Shown: positions 17,176 through 26,842 of the stretch, in pieces
Layout of the letters: each line of letters starts with the position of its first letter
How positions within the stretch are numbered: position 1 is the first letter of the stretch
Source of the DNA: JAXMAR01 sp046350295
GTDB taxonomy: Bacteria; Planctomycetota; Planctomycetia; Gemmatales; Gemmataceae
Direction: 5' to 3'
Assembly: GCA_046350295.1 (NCBI GenBank)
Contig: JAXMAR010000022.1
Coordinates: forward strand, 1-64,000
DNA: 64,000 nucleotides
Notes under the pieces: model-generated
Seen by the model: only the letters and a program-made list of their open reading frames with translations
Databases searched by the model: none
What the model was told of the DNA's origin: nothing
Program-made: the position numbers and the translations under genes

Positions 17176-17421
17176 ATGTCAACAACGACCTTTGAAACCC
17201 TTTATCAGGGCTCGCTAGCCTTGTCCCCGACCGACCGCGCCCTGCTCGCCGAAAAAATCCTCCAATCCATCGAGCCCGTCTCCCTTTCGCCCGACTGGCG
17301 AGCCGAGATCGAAGAACGTCTTCAGCAGCTGGAGTCCGGCGCCGTCGAAGGCATCCCACATGAAGAGGTGATGTGGCAAGCCAGGGAGAATCGCCGTCGT
17401 GGAAGGCAAGCATCATCCTAA
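17176..17421 (+). CDS. addiction-module antitoxin
   Basis: 81 residues from MSTTTFETLYQG, preceded by GGGAGG. Pattern ALSPTDRALLAEKILQSI followed by DWRAEIEERLQQLESGAVEGIPHEEV is that of the unstable antitoxin family (PF09720-like). It overlaps the following toxin gene by 23 bases in a different frame. It is a homologue of the orphan antitoxin at 15563. Confidence 0.85.
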   Translation: MSTTTFETLYQGSLALSPTDRALLAEKILQSIEPVSLSPDWRAEIEERLQQLESGAVEGIPHEEVMWQARENRRRGRQASS

Positions 17422-17700
17422 GAGCCAGGAGGATTTCCTCGCGGGCTTGGCGTTCTACGATGGCAGGTCCATCGACGTTGGGGACGACTTTCTCCGCGAG
17501 TTCGACGAAACAGTCGATGCGATTCGGCAAAACCCTGAGACGCGTGCCGTAATTTGGCAAGATGTCCGCGAACGTGAGATGCCCCGATTTCCCTTCAACC
17601 TTGTCTACGTCTGCCGTAAGAATGTCCTTAGGATCATGGCGGTAGCTCACCACAGTCGTCGCCGCTGGTACTGGAAAAAACGCCTGAAAGACCTCAACCC

Positions 17701-17704
<4 letters not shown>
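17399..17704 (+). CDS. ParE/RelE-type toxin
   Basis: 101 residues with a GTG start inside the antitoxin gene. Features: FLAGLAFYDGRSIDVGDDFLREFDETVDAI, QNPETRAV, and the terminal strands FPFNLVYVCRKNVLRIMAVAHHSRRRWYWKKR. This is the ParE fold with its basic C-terminal end. The stop overlaps the start of the DUF1501 gene by four bases, an unusual coupling of a toxin with a housekeeping-type gene. Confidence 0.85.
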
Positions 17705-19152
<1,448 letters not shown>

Positions 19153-19200
19153 CACAAAAAAAGCGCGCGGACGAGCTCTCGACCCGCGGGTCGTCAACTG
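19153..19200 (-). terminator. possible terminator of the secreted-repeat gene
   Basis: On the minus strand the palindrome GACCCGCGGGTC and a second GC-rich segment precede a run of seven T. It lies 110-160 bases after the minus-strand stop at 19314 and directly after the plus-strand DUF1501 stop, so it could act for the minus gene. The stem is not ideal. Confidence 0.4.
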
Positions 19201-19313
19201 TGCCGAAGTCCGAACCCAGCGCACACGAACAACAGGCGCCGCGGATTCGAAGCGACGTTCGCTCCGCGGCTTACACGGAGCGGCAGGTTGATCGCCGCCG
19301 CGCGAAGCGCTGG

Positions 19314-21704
19314 CTACTTGCTCTCCAGTGGATCGCCGTCCTTGAAGACGCGGTCGGGGGAATACATGCGGATGAAGCGCACTTCGCCGTCATAGCGCTC
19401 GATCAAGACCAGCCCGACTTGCAGCTTGTAGCCGTACTTGAGGTCGGGAACGTAGCCGGCGCTGTGGAAGACGTTGAGGCGACCGTTGACCGCGGTGAAG
19501 TGCGTGCGGTTCTCGGGCGTCCAGTAGTGCTTGTTCTTGAAGAGATGCCCGCCGTGCCAGCTGTGCGTCATCGACTCGGTCTTGACGCCGCCGCTGAAGA
19601 CCAGCAGCGTGTGCTTGGCGAAGTCGATCGTGTCGGTCTTGAGCGCCGTTTGGGCCAGCGTCAGGGCCGCTTCGGCGTCGGCCAGGCGCAGCGCCTTGGC
19701 GAGTTCTTCCTTCGAGCGGACGACGAACTGGCCGCCTTCGACCTTCTTGTCCGTTACCTCTTTGACCTCGACGTGGCCGGCCGAGGCAAGCACCTTCACC
19801 TGAGTGATCTTGGTCCCCTCCGGATACTCCAGCTTGTTGGCGTGCTCCACCTCGAAGCGGACTGGGCCGTCGAAGCGCTGCACCAGCAGCATGTTGCCGG
19901 GATGGTGCTCGCGCGGCTCGTGGTAGCCGGTGGGATGAAATATCTCGCCGCCGACCACCAGCTCCCCCGCCTTGATCTTCAGTGACTTCACGCGGAACCT
20001 GTAGGCCTTGTTCGGCAGGACGCCGCCAGTGAAATGGATCAGCATCTGCGTGTTGTAATCGGGCATACGGTCGATGCCCAGCAGCGTTGTGATCTCCGCG
20101 TCGCTCATTGCCGGCCGCATGTTGAGCGGCTTGAAACCGTCGGTTTCCGCCTCGGAGCGGACGACGCGCTGGCGGGCCGGCTGCGCCGGGTCCCAGCTGT
20201 AGGGAATGGCGGCGTAGACGCGCAGGTCCGAGCCCTCGAACTCCGGATGGTTGCCCCCCTTCTTGCGCTCCAGCGGAAGCAACGGGCCGCCGACCTGCTC
20301 GTAAGTGACGGCGCCTTTCACCCTCTCAACCAGGAGCAGTTCCCCGGCGGCGAGAGTATACTTCGGCGGCGTGACCGACGCGTCGTAGCGCCCGCGCACC
20401 ACGACGCCGTCTCCTGTTTTCTTGATGGATTCGACCTGGAAGGGGCAGCCGGGCCCGCCCTTGCCCTCGGGCGTCACGTAGACCAGCATCATCTTCGACC
20501 AATCGATATCGCGAACCTTGAGGGCCGGCAGCACTTTGGTCTGGAGCCATTCGTCCCTGCCAGAATACCTGTGCCAGCTGTCCATGCCGGGGCTGAAATA
20601 GGCGACGGTCACACCCGGCGATTCGGCCTTGAGATGCGGGGCAAAGCGGGCGTGAGCGTAGAGTTTGAGGTCGGAGCCTTTGGGGGGATAGATCTCGGTG
20701 AAGCCCTCGTCGGCGCCGCGCGGCTTGCCGTCGGCATGGTAGACGTCGTCGCCGCGCAGCTTCTGGAAGCGGACGGGGGGCTCGAAGACAACCGGGCCGT
20801 CGTAGCGCTTCGCGAGGAAGGCGGCTCCGCTTGGAACGAACGGCACGATCTTGTCGGCGGCCGGCGGGATTTCTTCCCAGGTCACGATCAGCTTGCCGTC
20901 TTTCTCGGCCAGCTCCTTGAACTTCACCTTCGTCCCCAGGCGGCGGTAGCCCAGGTCGATGGAGACGAGCATCTGCTTCTCGAAGGCGGAGAAGATGCGG
21001 AAATCACGGCGGATTTTGACTCCGGCGAGCGCGTCGCTTTTCTGCTTGAGGGCGGTCCTGGCCTGTGCCATGTCACGCAGCACGACGACGTTTTCCGCGG
21101 GCGGCAGGATGAAGCGGCCGGACTCCTTGCCCAGGGTGTAGGTTTCGAGGTGGGGAACCAGCGGGCGGTCGAGGCTTTCGAGCACGCGGTAGGGGTGCTC
21201 CGCAAGGTACTTTTCGCGCTCGGCCCGCACGATCAGCGGCAGGCGCACCTTCGGCTCGAAGACGATGTCGCCGTCAAATCGGTCGACGACCATGAGGTGG
21301 TAAAAATAGTGCCGCTCGCTGCGGCTCTTCTTGCCGGACACGGACGCGACGCTCCAGCGGATGGTGAGCGTCTTGCCGCGCACTTCCAGCGGCTCGCGCT
21401 TGAACTTCGGGCTCTCCAGGTCGGACGTGAGCGCCAGCATGATGACGGTGTGTTTGTCGAAATCGATCTTCGGCGCCTTGAGCTGCTTCTCGACGAGGGC
21501 CAAGGCCTCCTCGGGCGTCTTGCGGCCGACCGCCAGCGCCAGGTCTTTCGGGTTGCGGACAACGGCGCCGCGGTCGAAGGGGCGGGCGTCGATGTCGGCG
21601 ATGCCGAGGCCGTCGGTGGCGCCGAGGACTTTCCAGTCGCTGGGCGGGAGGTCGCGGCCGGTGGGTTGCGCCAGAGCGAGGGTCAGGAAAAGGGTCTGAA
21701 GCAT
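19314..21704 (-). CDS. secreted protein with five tandem PrcB-like units
   Basis: 796 residues from MLQTLFLTLALAQ, a signal peptide; the 28-codon longer frame has no support. Five similar units each end in a motif such as FDGDIVFEP, YDGPVVFEP, VKGAVTYEQ, FDGPVRFEV or YDGEVRFIR, at about residues 145, 301, 465, 611 and 773. The spacing is about 155 residues. Each unit begins with DF/DW-x-K-H/M-T/M-V/L-I/L-V. The unit resembles PrcB C-terminal domains (protease-complex PrcB family), but identity is low. Cellular role unknown; probably extracellular protein binding. Confidence 0.7.
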   Translation of the reverse strand: MLQTLFLTLALAQPTGRDLPPSDWKVLGATDGLGIADIDARPFDRGAVVRNPKDLALAVGRKTPEEALALVEKQLKAPKIDFDKHTVIMLALTSDLESPKFKREPLEVRGKTLTIRWSVASVSGKKSRSERHYFYHLMVVDRFDGDIVFEPKVRLPLIVRAEREKYLAEHPYRVLESLDRPLVPHLETYTLGKESGRFILPPAENVVVLRDMAQARTALKQKSDALAGVKIRRDFRIFSAFEKQMLVSIDLGYRRLGTKVKFKELAEKDGKLIVTWEEIPPAADKIVPFVPSGAAFLAKRYDGPVVFEPPVRFQKLRGDDVYHADGKPRGADEGFTEIYPPKGSDLKLYAHARFAPHLKAESPGVTVAYFSPGMDSWHRYSGRDEWLQTKVLPALKVRDIDWSKMMLVYVTPEGKGGPGCPFQVESIKKTGDGVVVRGRYDASVTPPKYTLAAGELLLVERVKGAVTYEQVGGPLLPLERKKGGNHPEFEGSDLRVYAAIPYSWDPAQPARQRVVRSEAETDGFKPLNMRPAMSDAEITTLLGIDRMPDYNTQMLIHFTGGVLPNKAYRFRVKSLKIKAGELVVGGEIFHPTGYHEPREHHPGNMLLVQRFDGPVRFEVEHANKLEYPEGTKITQVKVLASAGHVEVKEVTDKKVEGGQFVVRSKEELAKALRLADAEAALTLAQTALKTDTIDFAKHTLLVFSGGVKTESMTHSWHGGHLFKNKHYWTPENRTHFTAVNGRLNVFHSAGYVPDLKYGYKLQVGLVLIERYDGEVRFIRMYSPDRVFKDGDPLESK

Positions 21705-21853
21705 GATGGACGATGGCGACGGAGGAGGATGCGTCGGAGCTCTGCCATTAGACGGCGTTCGCAAACACCGCCTGACGGCCGCCTGCAACGGCGGACACAG
21801 AGAGATCCTATCGAGGAATGGTGGACCGAGGCGAAGCCGGCACGCTCATTCTC

Positions 21854-23707
21854 TCATTCCCTGTCGAACTTCCGCCGCAGGTCCCAGAACGCCACCCGCT
21901 TGTCCGTGCCGCCGGCGGTGTACATGCGGCGGCCGTCCATGGAAAAGGCGACTCCCTCGGCGGTGCGGGGGTGGGCGTTCAGTTTGCACAGGAGCGACCC
22001 ATCGGCGACGGCCCAGAGGTTGACGATGCCACGGAAGGTGGCGCAGGCGACGATGGCGCCGTCGCGCGACAGGGCGATGCCGTTCGGCGACTCGCACGGT
22101 CGGGAGAAGAGAAGCTGCCGTTTTTCCAGGTCCCAGCAGGAGACGGCGCGATCCTGTCCGGCGCTGACGAGGCGCTTGCCGTCGCCGCTGATGGCCAGGG
22201 CGATCACGCGATCGGCATGGGCGGGAAGCGCTTCCAGCTCCTTGCCTCCGCGCCAGTCCCAGAAGCGAATGACGCCGTCTTCGCCCCCCACCAGAAGGAC
22301 GTCGTCCTTCGACGTGAACAGGACGCTGCGCGCCTGTCCCCTGGCGCCCTCTTTCAAGTCTTGCAACAGCTCTCCGGTTTCAGCCGCGAAGAGGACCACC
22401 GAGCCGTCGGCGCTGGCGACGGCAAGCGTTCGGCTGTCACCTGAAAAGGCGAGCGCGAAAACGTTCCCTCTCTTCAACTCGGAAGCCACCTTTTCCTCCT
22501 TGGTGTTCACGTCGAACACGGCGACGGCGCCCGTGATTGTTCCGGCCGCGACGAGGCAGTCGTCCGGCGAGAACACGATCCGGGTGTGGGCGCCTTTCCG
22601 CGCCCACTGGTGCACCTTGGCGCCATTGTCCGCGTTGAAGAGCGTGAAACCGTCGTTGAAGGCGGCGCTGGCGAGGAAACGGCCATCGCCGCTGAGGGCG
22701 ACGCCGTCAACCGTGCCGCCATGCTCGATGGTCGGGCCGGGGGTTGCTTCGACAGCGGTCAAGCGGCGAACCGGCGGAACGGGCTCCGGCGGAACGGGCA
22801 GGGGAGGTTTCGAAGCAGGCGCCACGGCGACGGCGACGGGAGGCGGCGTCCCTTCTTCGCCCGAACGGTTCGCCAGGACGACGCCGGCGCCCACCGCGAG
22901 CGCCAGGACCGAGAACGCCACCATGACAGTTCGTAACCGGCCGCGTGCCAGCCCGGCGAGAATGCTCTGCGCCAGCGCCGCCACTGCGCTCGGCGCCATG
23001 GCGCCAATGCCACCCAGCGCCGCAGTCCGCGCCAACAGGTCCAGGCTCGGCGCCCCTTGCGCCAGCCCTGAGAGGAGAGGGGCCAGGCCGATGCTCAGGG
23101 CGACACCGCGCCGCTCGAGCCGACGCCGCAGCAGTTCGCGGCCGCGCTCCAGCCTTCCCTTCACCGATCCTTCGGACCAGCCCAGAAGCTCGGCGGCGGC
23201 GTCGCGCGAGCGTCCCTCGAGGTAACAGAGGGCGAGGGGAACGCGATATTTGTCGGGGAGGCGCCGCAGCTCTTCGTCGACCAGGCAGGAAAACTCACTC
23301 GGTCCAGCCTCTTCCGGAGCGGCGACGTCCGGCGCGGCGGCCAGGGGCGCTTCGCGCAGCGCTTGCCGGGCGCGCCGGCCGCGCAGCTCGGCGGCGCTGC
23401 GCCACGCCACCTCGTGTAGCCAGCCGACGATCGATTGCTCCCAAGACGTTTTGGCGGCCTTGCGAGCCAGGACCAGGAAGGTGGCTTGAAAGGCGTCCTC
23501 GGCGTCTTGCTCGTTGCGTAGCAGCCGGCGGCACACGTTCAGGACGAGGCCGCCGTGTCGCTGCACGAGGAGCGCGAACGCCTCTTGATCGCCCGCGCTG
23601 AAGCGCTCGAGCAGCTGCCGGTCGGAGCCGTCGGCGTCCGTGCCGCTCGGCGCCAGCCCGCGCAGGAAAGTCGTCAGCAAGCCAACCGTATTCCTCGACA
23701 TTCGCAT
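21854..23707 (-). CDS. ECF sigma factor fused to membrane segment and WD40 repeats
   Basis: 617 residues. Residues 30-105 are sigma region 2 (LLERFSAGDQEAFALLVQRHGG...DAFQATFLVLARKA) and 143-200 are region 4 (LPDKYRVPLALCYLEGRSRDAAAELLGWSEGSVK). A single transmembrane helix lies at about 259-279. A Pro-rich linker follows, then a C-terminal WD40 propeller (about 325-610, units ending in VAFWDL, VSCWDL). Such ECF-WD40 fusions are planctomycete-specific. The arrangement suggests a periplasmic sensor that tethers the sigma domain. No separate anti-sigma gene is visible. Two start ATGs are six bases apart. Confidence 0.88.
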   Translation of the reverse strand: MRMSRNTVGLLTTFLRGLAPSGTDADGSDRQLLERFSAGDQEAFALLVQRHGGLVLNVCRRLLRNEQDAEDAFQATFLVLARKAAKTSWEQSIVGWLHEVAWRSAAELRGRRARQALREAPLAAAPDVAAPEEAGPSEFSCLVDEELRRLPDKYRVPLALCYLEGRSRDAAAELLGWSEGSVKGRLERGRELLRRRLERRGVALSIGLAPLLSGLAQGAPSLDLLARTAALGGIGAMAPSAVAALAQSILAGLARGRLRTVMVAFSVLALAVGAGVVLANRSGEEGTPPPVAVAVAPASKPPLPVPPEPVPPVRRLTAVEATPGPTIEHGGTVDGVALSGDGRFLASAAFNDGFTLFNADNGAKVHQWARKGAHTRIVFSPDDCLVAAGTITGAVAVFDVNTKEEKVASELKRGNVFALAFSGDSRTLAVASADGSVVLFAAETGELLQDLKEGARGQARSVLFTSKDDVLLVGGEDGVIRFWDWRGGKELEALPAHADRVIALAISGDGKRLVSAGQDRAVSCWDLEKRQLLFSRPCESPNGIALSRDGAIVACATFRGIVNLWAVADGSLLCKLNAHPRTAEGVAFSMDGRRMYTAGGTDKRVAFWDLRRKFDRE

Positions 23708-23832
23708 TTTCCAAAAAGAGCCGTGCCGTCGCTTCCCTTGCGTCCCATAACTCCGTGTCCGTTTCCGACCCCAGGCCGGGAACAGAATACAGACGAACGA
23801 AAGGCGAGCCCCTTTCGGGGTCGTAACGCTTT

Positions 23833-24081
23833 TTGCGTGTTTTCTTCGGCGCCAAAGCGCTGCGTCCTCCTTGCCTACATGAGGCGAAGAAGTTCGAGCC
23901 GCGCATTCGCGTGGAAGACGCGAAAGGCAAGGTCCTCGGCGAAGCGACGGACAAGGACGGCGCCGGCGCCGCCATCGTCACCTGGGAGGCGACGGAGGAC
24001 ACGGCCATCCGCATCATCTGCATGTCCGCGAGCGCCGATGGCGCGGGCGTCTGCACCGTGTTCGTGCGCCCGAAGAAATGA
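23833..24081 (+). pseudogene. truncated PPC-like (pre-peptidase C-terminal) domain fragment
   Basis: The frame reads FEPRIRVEDAKGKVLGEATDKDGAGAAIVTWEATEDTAIRI and then CTVFVRPKK before the stop. That is the end of a PPC-type beta-sandwich (F-x-P-x-x-R-V-x-D-A-x-G-K). No signal peptide, plausible start or N-terminal half remains; the only start is a TTG. It is most likely the 3' end of a decayed gene. Confidence 0.45.
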
Positions 24082-24209
24082 CCGTGCCGATTTCCCTGGA
24101 CCCCACCGCCGGCGCGCGCCGCGATCCACACGCGGCGCCGCGCCGGCGCCGCTCTTGTCATCCGGCCGGAACGTCAGGCCGGATATCCTTTGCACCCTGG
24201 AGGTATGCG

Positions 24210-24524
24210 ATGTTGAATGGTTTGCGCTTGCTCTGTTTCCTCTTTCTGGGCGCCGCTCTGTCTTTGGGCTCGACCGGCTGCGGCAAGAAAGAGAAATCCC
24301 CCGACGCGACCGGCGGCAGCAAGCTGACGCAGGAGAACTTCGACAAGATCAAGATGGCCATGGCCGAGAAGGACGTGATCGATATCCTTGGTCCGGCGAC
24401 CGAAACGAAAGACATCACCGGCGGCAAGGAATTGACCTGGAAGAGCGGCATGAGCAACGTGACCTTGGAATTCAAGGAAGGCAAGGTCACGGGCAAGTCC
24501 GGAGCGATCGTGACCGTGAAGTGA
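24210..24524 (+). CDS. small lipoprotein with BamE/SmpA-like fold
   Basis: 104 residues from MLNGLRLLCFL, with GGAGG six bases upstream. The signal peptide ends in a lipobox-like LGSTGCGK, and lipidation at the Cys would anchor it in a membrane. The mature part, LTQENFDKIKMAMAEKDVIDILGPATET followed by TWKSGMSNVTLEFKEGKVTGK, resembles SmpA/OmlA-type small lipoproteins. Function cannot be assigned; no Bam genes are nearby. Confidence 0.75.
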   Translation: MLNGLRLLCFLFLGAALSLGSTGCGKKEKSPDATGGSKLTQENFDKIKMAMAEKDVIDILGPATETKDITGGKELTWKSGMSNVTLEFKEGKVTGKSGAIVTVK

Positions 24525-24739
24525 CCAACGAGCCTTGCGTTACGATACCATCCGCGCGGGCGGCCCACACGGCAGGACGCCGGCGGGCTTCTCGCGTTTA
24601 TCGGCGCGGCCCCTGGACGTTTGGCTGACCTGTCGCGCCCCCCGGGGACGCTCCGCTTTGCGCCGCCGGCAATGGTACAATGCAGGGTAGACCGTGACCG
24701 AGATCCTTCGCAGCCGGCCGCGGCGCCGGCGTCCCATCC
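24525..24739. other. intergenic region with a possible promoter box
   Basis: GC-rich sequence without a supported gene. A TGGTACAAT extended -10 box lies at 24673-24681, similar to that before the microprotein operon at the window's end, but no convincing -35 box is spaced correctly. Confidence 0.35.
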
Positions 24740-24988
24740 TTGCCTGCTCGCACAGGGCACAGTGGGCCGAGCCCGGCCTGTACTTTGTCGCGTTGTGGGT
24801 CGAAAAAGTCTACGAAGAACGGCCGCGTCCACCTTCTTTGCTTCAAGTGCGGAGCCGCCGGAAACCAGCTCGACCTTTGGGCGAAAGCGACCAAGAAGCG
24901 GCTCCATGAAGCCGCCCTTGAATTGTGCGCTCGTCTGTATCGAGAGGTTCCCTGGCTGCACAAGCGAACAGAGAAGAGGAACCCGTAA
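24740..24988 (+). pseudogene. fragment of a CHC2-type zinc-finger protein
   Basis: The C-terminal part reads HLLCFKCGAAGNQLDLWAKA, then LHEAALELCARLYREVPWLHKR. The CxxCGxxGNxLDLW pattern is that of DNA-primase-like CHC2 zinc fingers found in mobile or replication genes. The N-terminal half with the other zinc ligands is not readable, although a CxxC-less Cys-rich segment lies upstream. A frame change near 24740-24800 may have split it. It is best seen as a remnant. Bases 24989-25112 hold only the cysD leader. Confidence 0.45.
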
Positions 24989-25112
24989 CGGGACTGCGCG
25001 AGGCGACCGACGAAAACAACACGCAAAAACCGGATGAGCCTTCTTTGCTCCTCGGTCGATGTCATGGTAAGCCGGAAAGCGATCGATAGAACAAGACTAG
25101 ACAGGAGCAAGG

Positions 25113-26027
25113 ATGATCAGCAACAGCTACAACCTCACCCACCTGAAAGTACTCGAAGCCGAGAGCATCCACATCATCCGCGAGGTTGTCGCGGAGTTCG
25201 AGCGGCCGGTGATGCTCTACTCCATCGGCAAGGACTCGGCCGTCATGCTGCGCCTGGCGCAGAAGGCGTTCCATCCCGGCCGGCTGCCCTTCCCGCTGTT
25301 GCACGTCGATACGACCTGGAAATTCCGGGCGATGATCGAGTTCCGCGATCGCTACTGTCGCGAACTGGGCCTCGACCTTAAGGTGTGGATCAACCCGGAG
25401 GGGAAGGCCCAGAACATCAACCCGTTCGACCACGGCTCGAAGAAACACACCGACATCATGAAGACGGCGGCGCTGAAGCAGGCGCTCAACCACTACCAGT
25501 TCGACGCGGCGTTCGGCGGCGCCCGCCGCGATGAGGAAAAGAGCCGGGCCAAGGAGCGGGTCTACAGCTTCCGCGACCGTCTGCACCAGTGGGACCCCAA
25601 GAACCAGCGGCCGGAGCTGTGGAACCTGTACAACGGCAAGATCAACAAGGGGGAGAGCATCCGCGTCTTCCCGCTCAGCAACTGGACCGAGCTGGACGTC
25701 TGGCAATACATCCACCTGGAGAACATCCCGATCGTGCCGTTGTACTTCGCCGACGTCCGCCCGGTCGTCGAGCGCGACGGCACGCTCATCATGGTGGACG
25801 ACGAGCGCATGCGGCTCTTGCCCGGCGAAAAGCCGCTGATGAAACGAGTCCGCTTCCGCACGCTGGGCTGCTACCCCCTCACCGGGGCGATCGAATCGAG
25901 CGCGACGTCACTGCCGGAGATCATCGAAGAGATGCTGCTGGCGCGAAACTCCGAGCGGCAAGGCCGGGTGATCGACCACGACGAGACGGGGTCGATGGAG
26001 CAGAAGAAGCGGGAAGGTTATTTCTAG
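25113..26027 (+). CDS. cysD: sulfate adenylyltransferase subunit 2
   Basis: 304 residues, full length, ATG after AGGAGCAAGG. PP-loop motif YSIGKDSAVMLRLAQKAF (36-53), LLHVDTTWKFRAMIEFRD, AAFGGARRDEEKSRAKERVYSFRD, and the C-terminal FRTLGCYPLTGAIES are all present, with the terminal GSMEQKKREGYF. With CysN it makes adenylylsulfate (APS) from sulfate and ATP. It is separated from cysNC by two small genes, which is not usual. Confidence 0.96.
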   Translation: MISNSYNLTHLKVLEAESIHIIREVVAEFERPVMLYSIGKDSAVMLRLAQKAFHPGRLPFPLLHVDTTWKFRAMIEFRDRYCRELGLDLKVWINPEGKAQNINPFDHGSKKHTDIMKTAALKQALNHYQFDAAFGGARRDEEKSRAKERVYSFRDRLHQWDPKNQRPELWNLYNGKINKGESIRVFPLSNWTELDVWQYIHLENIPIVPLYFADVRPVVERDGTLIMVDDERMRLLPGEKPLMKRVRFRTLGCYPLTGAIESSATSLPEIIEEMLLARNSERQGRVIDHDETGSMEQKKREGYF

Positions 26028-26075
26028 TACTCAGCTTAGGGCCGCAGTCCCAAATCCTGCGACGGAGGCGAATCC

Positions 26076-26402
26076 GTGGAGCAACACTGTTGTGATCGAA
26101 TGAAGCAGGCGGTCGAGTACGCCTGCGAACAACACTCCAGCCGCTTCGAGTGTCCCGACTGCCTGATTCACTTTTCACCCGAGCGCCGTACCTACGGTCT
26201 GATCGTTCATGACGGCGGAGAGTCGTTGATCAGCATTCGGTTCTGTCCGTGGTGCGGTTCCGCCTTACCTGAGCGGCTCGAACTCAGCGAGCGCGACAGC
26301 CGGCGGGTCATGGAACTGCTGGAGGATCCACCCCCTGCTAACGCCCGACTTCGCAAGGCCGCCCGTGACTTGTCGGATCGGTCGGCAAGGGCGCGTGATT
26401 GA
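26076..26402 (+). CDS. small Cys-rich protein (DUF6980-like)
   Basis: 108 residues, GTG start with GGAGG seven bases upstream. Motifs CCDRMKQAVEYACEQH, FECPDCLIHF and FCPWCGSALP give two CxxC pairs, a probable zinc ribbon, as in DUF6980. The C-terminus runs into sequence derived from a second copy of the cysD end. Insertion between cysD and cysNC suggests a recent cassette. Function is unknown. Confidence 0.7.
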   Translation: MEQHCCDRMKQAVEYACEQHSSRFECPDCLIHFSPERRTYGLIVHDGGESLISIRFCPWCGSALPERLELSERDSRRVMELLEDPPPANARLRKAARDLSDRSARARD

Positions 26403-26454
26403 CCACGACAAGACGTGGGCAATGGAGCAAAAGATACGCAAGGGATGTTCTTGA
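26383..26454 (+). pseudogene. duplicated remnant of the cysD 3' end
   Basis: In one frame this reads RQGRVIDHDKTWAMEQKIRKG then two residues and a stop. The cysD end reads RQGRVIDHDETGSMEQKKREG at the matching place. DNA identity continues over about 70 bases. It lies about 420 bases downstream of the cysD stop and brackets the DUF6980-like gene. Confidence 0.8.
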
Positions 26455-26825
26455 ATAGTCGTACGATGTTGGAGAGCTTGGTCGTGGAAGTGCGTGCCGA
26501 TCCGGAAGGTTTGGATCGTCTCTACGTAACGGCCCCGGAATGGGACGCCGAGTTCGAGGTGTACGGAGCTTGTCCGGTCCAAGCGCTCGGCACTGTTCGC
26601 GGACGTGACCTGTACTTCCGCGCGCGGCATGGCGAATGGTCGTTCGACATTGCCGACACGGCCGGTAACCTGCCATCCGACGGCCATGCCGACTCAAACG
26701 GATTCTACCGCGAGGGCATCGACCCGCACCATGGGTACATGCCGCTTCAGGAGGCCGTCGCCGTGATCGCCGAGTGCCTCCGCGATTACACAGGTGGTCG
26801 CAAATCTTCAGCTACTCAAGGCTAG
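26445..26825 (+). CDS. hypothetical protein inserted before cysNC
   Basis: About 126 residues from ATG 26445 (a GTG at 26415 and an ATG at 26466 are alternatives; none has a good ribosome site). Acidic, without signal peptide or membrane helix. Visible: LYVTAPEWDAEFEVYGACPVQALG, FRARHGEWSFDIAD and REGIDPHHGYMPLQEAVAVI. No known family was recognised. Its start lies inside the cysD remnant, which may supply its expression. Confidence 0.55.
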   Translation: MFLNSRTMLESLVVEVRADPEGLDRLYVTAPEWDAEFEVYGACPVQALGTVRGRDLYFRARHGEWSFDIADTAGNLPSDGHADSNGFYREGIDPHHGYMPLQEAVAVIAECLRDYTGGRKSSATQG

Positions 26826-26842
26826 TAAATGAGAACTACTCC

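Noticed and set aside
20034..23225. 1063-codon plus-strand frame
   Set aside because: It is antisense to the five-unit secreted protein and the ECF-WD40 gene, both of which have clear domains. It has no recognisable motif or start site.
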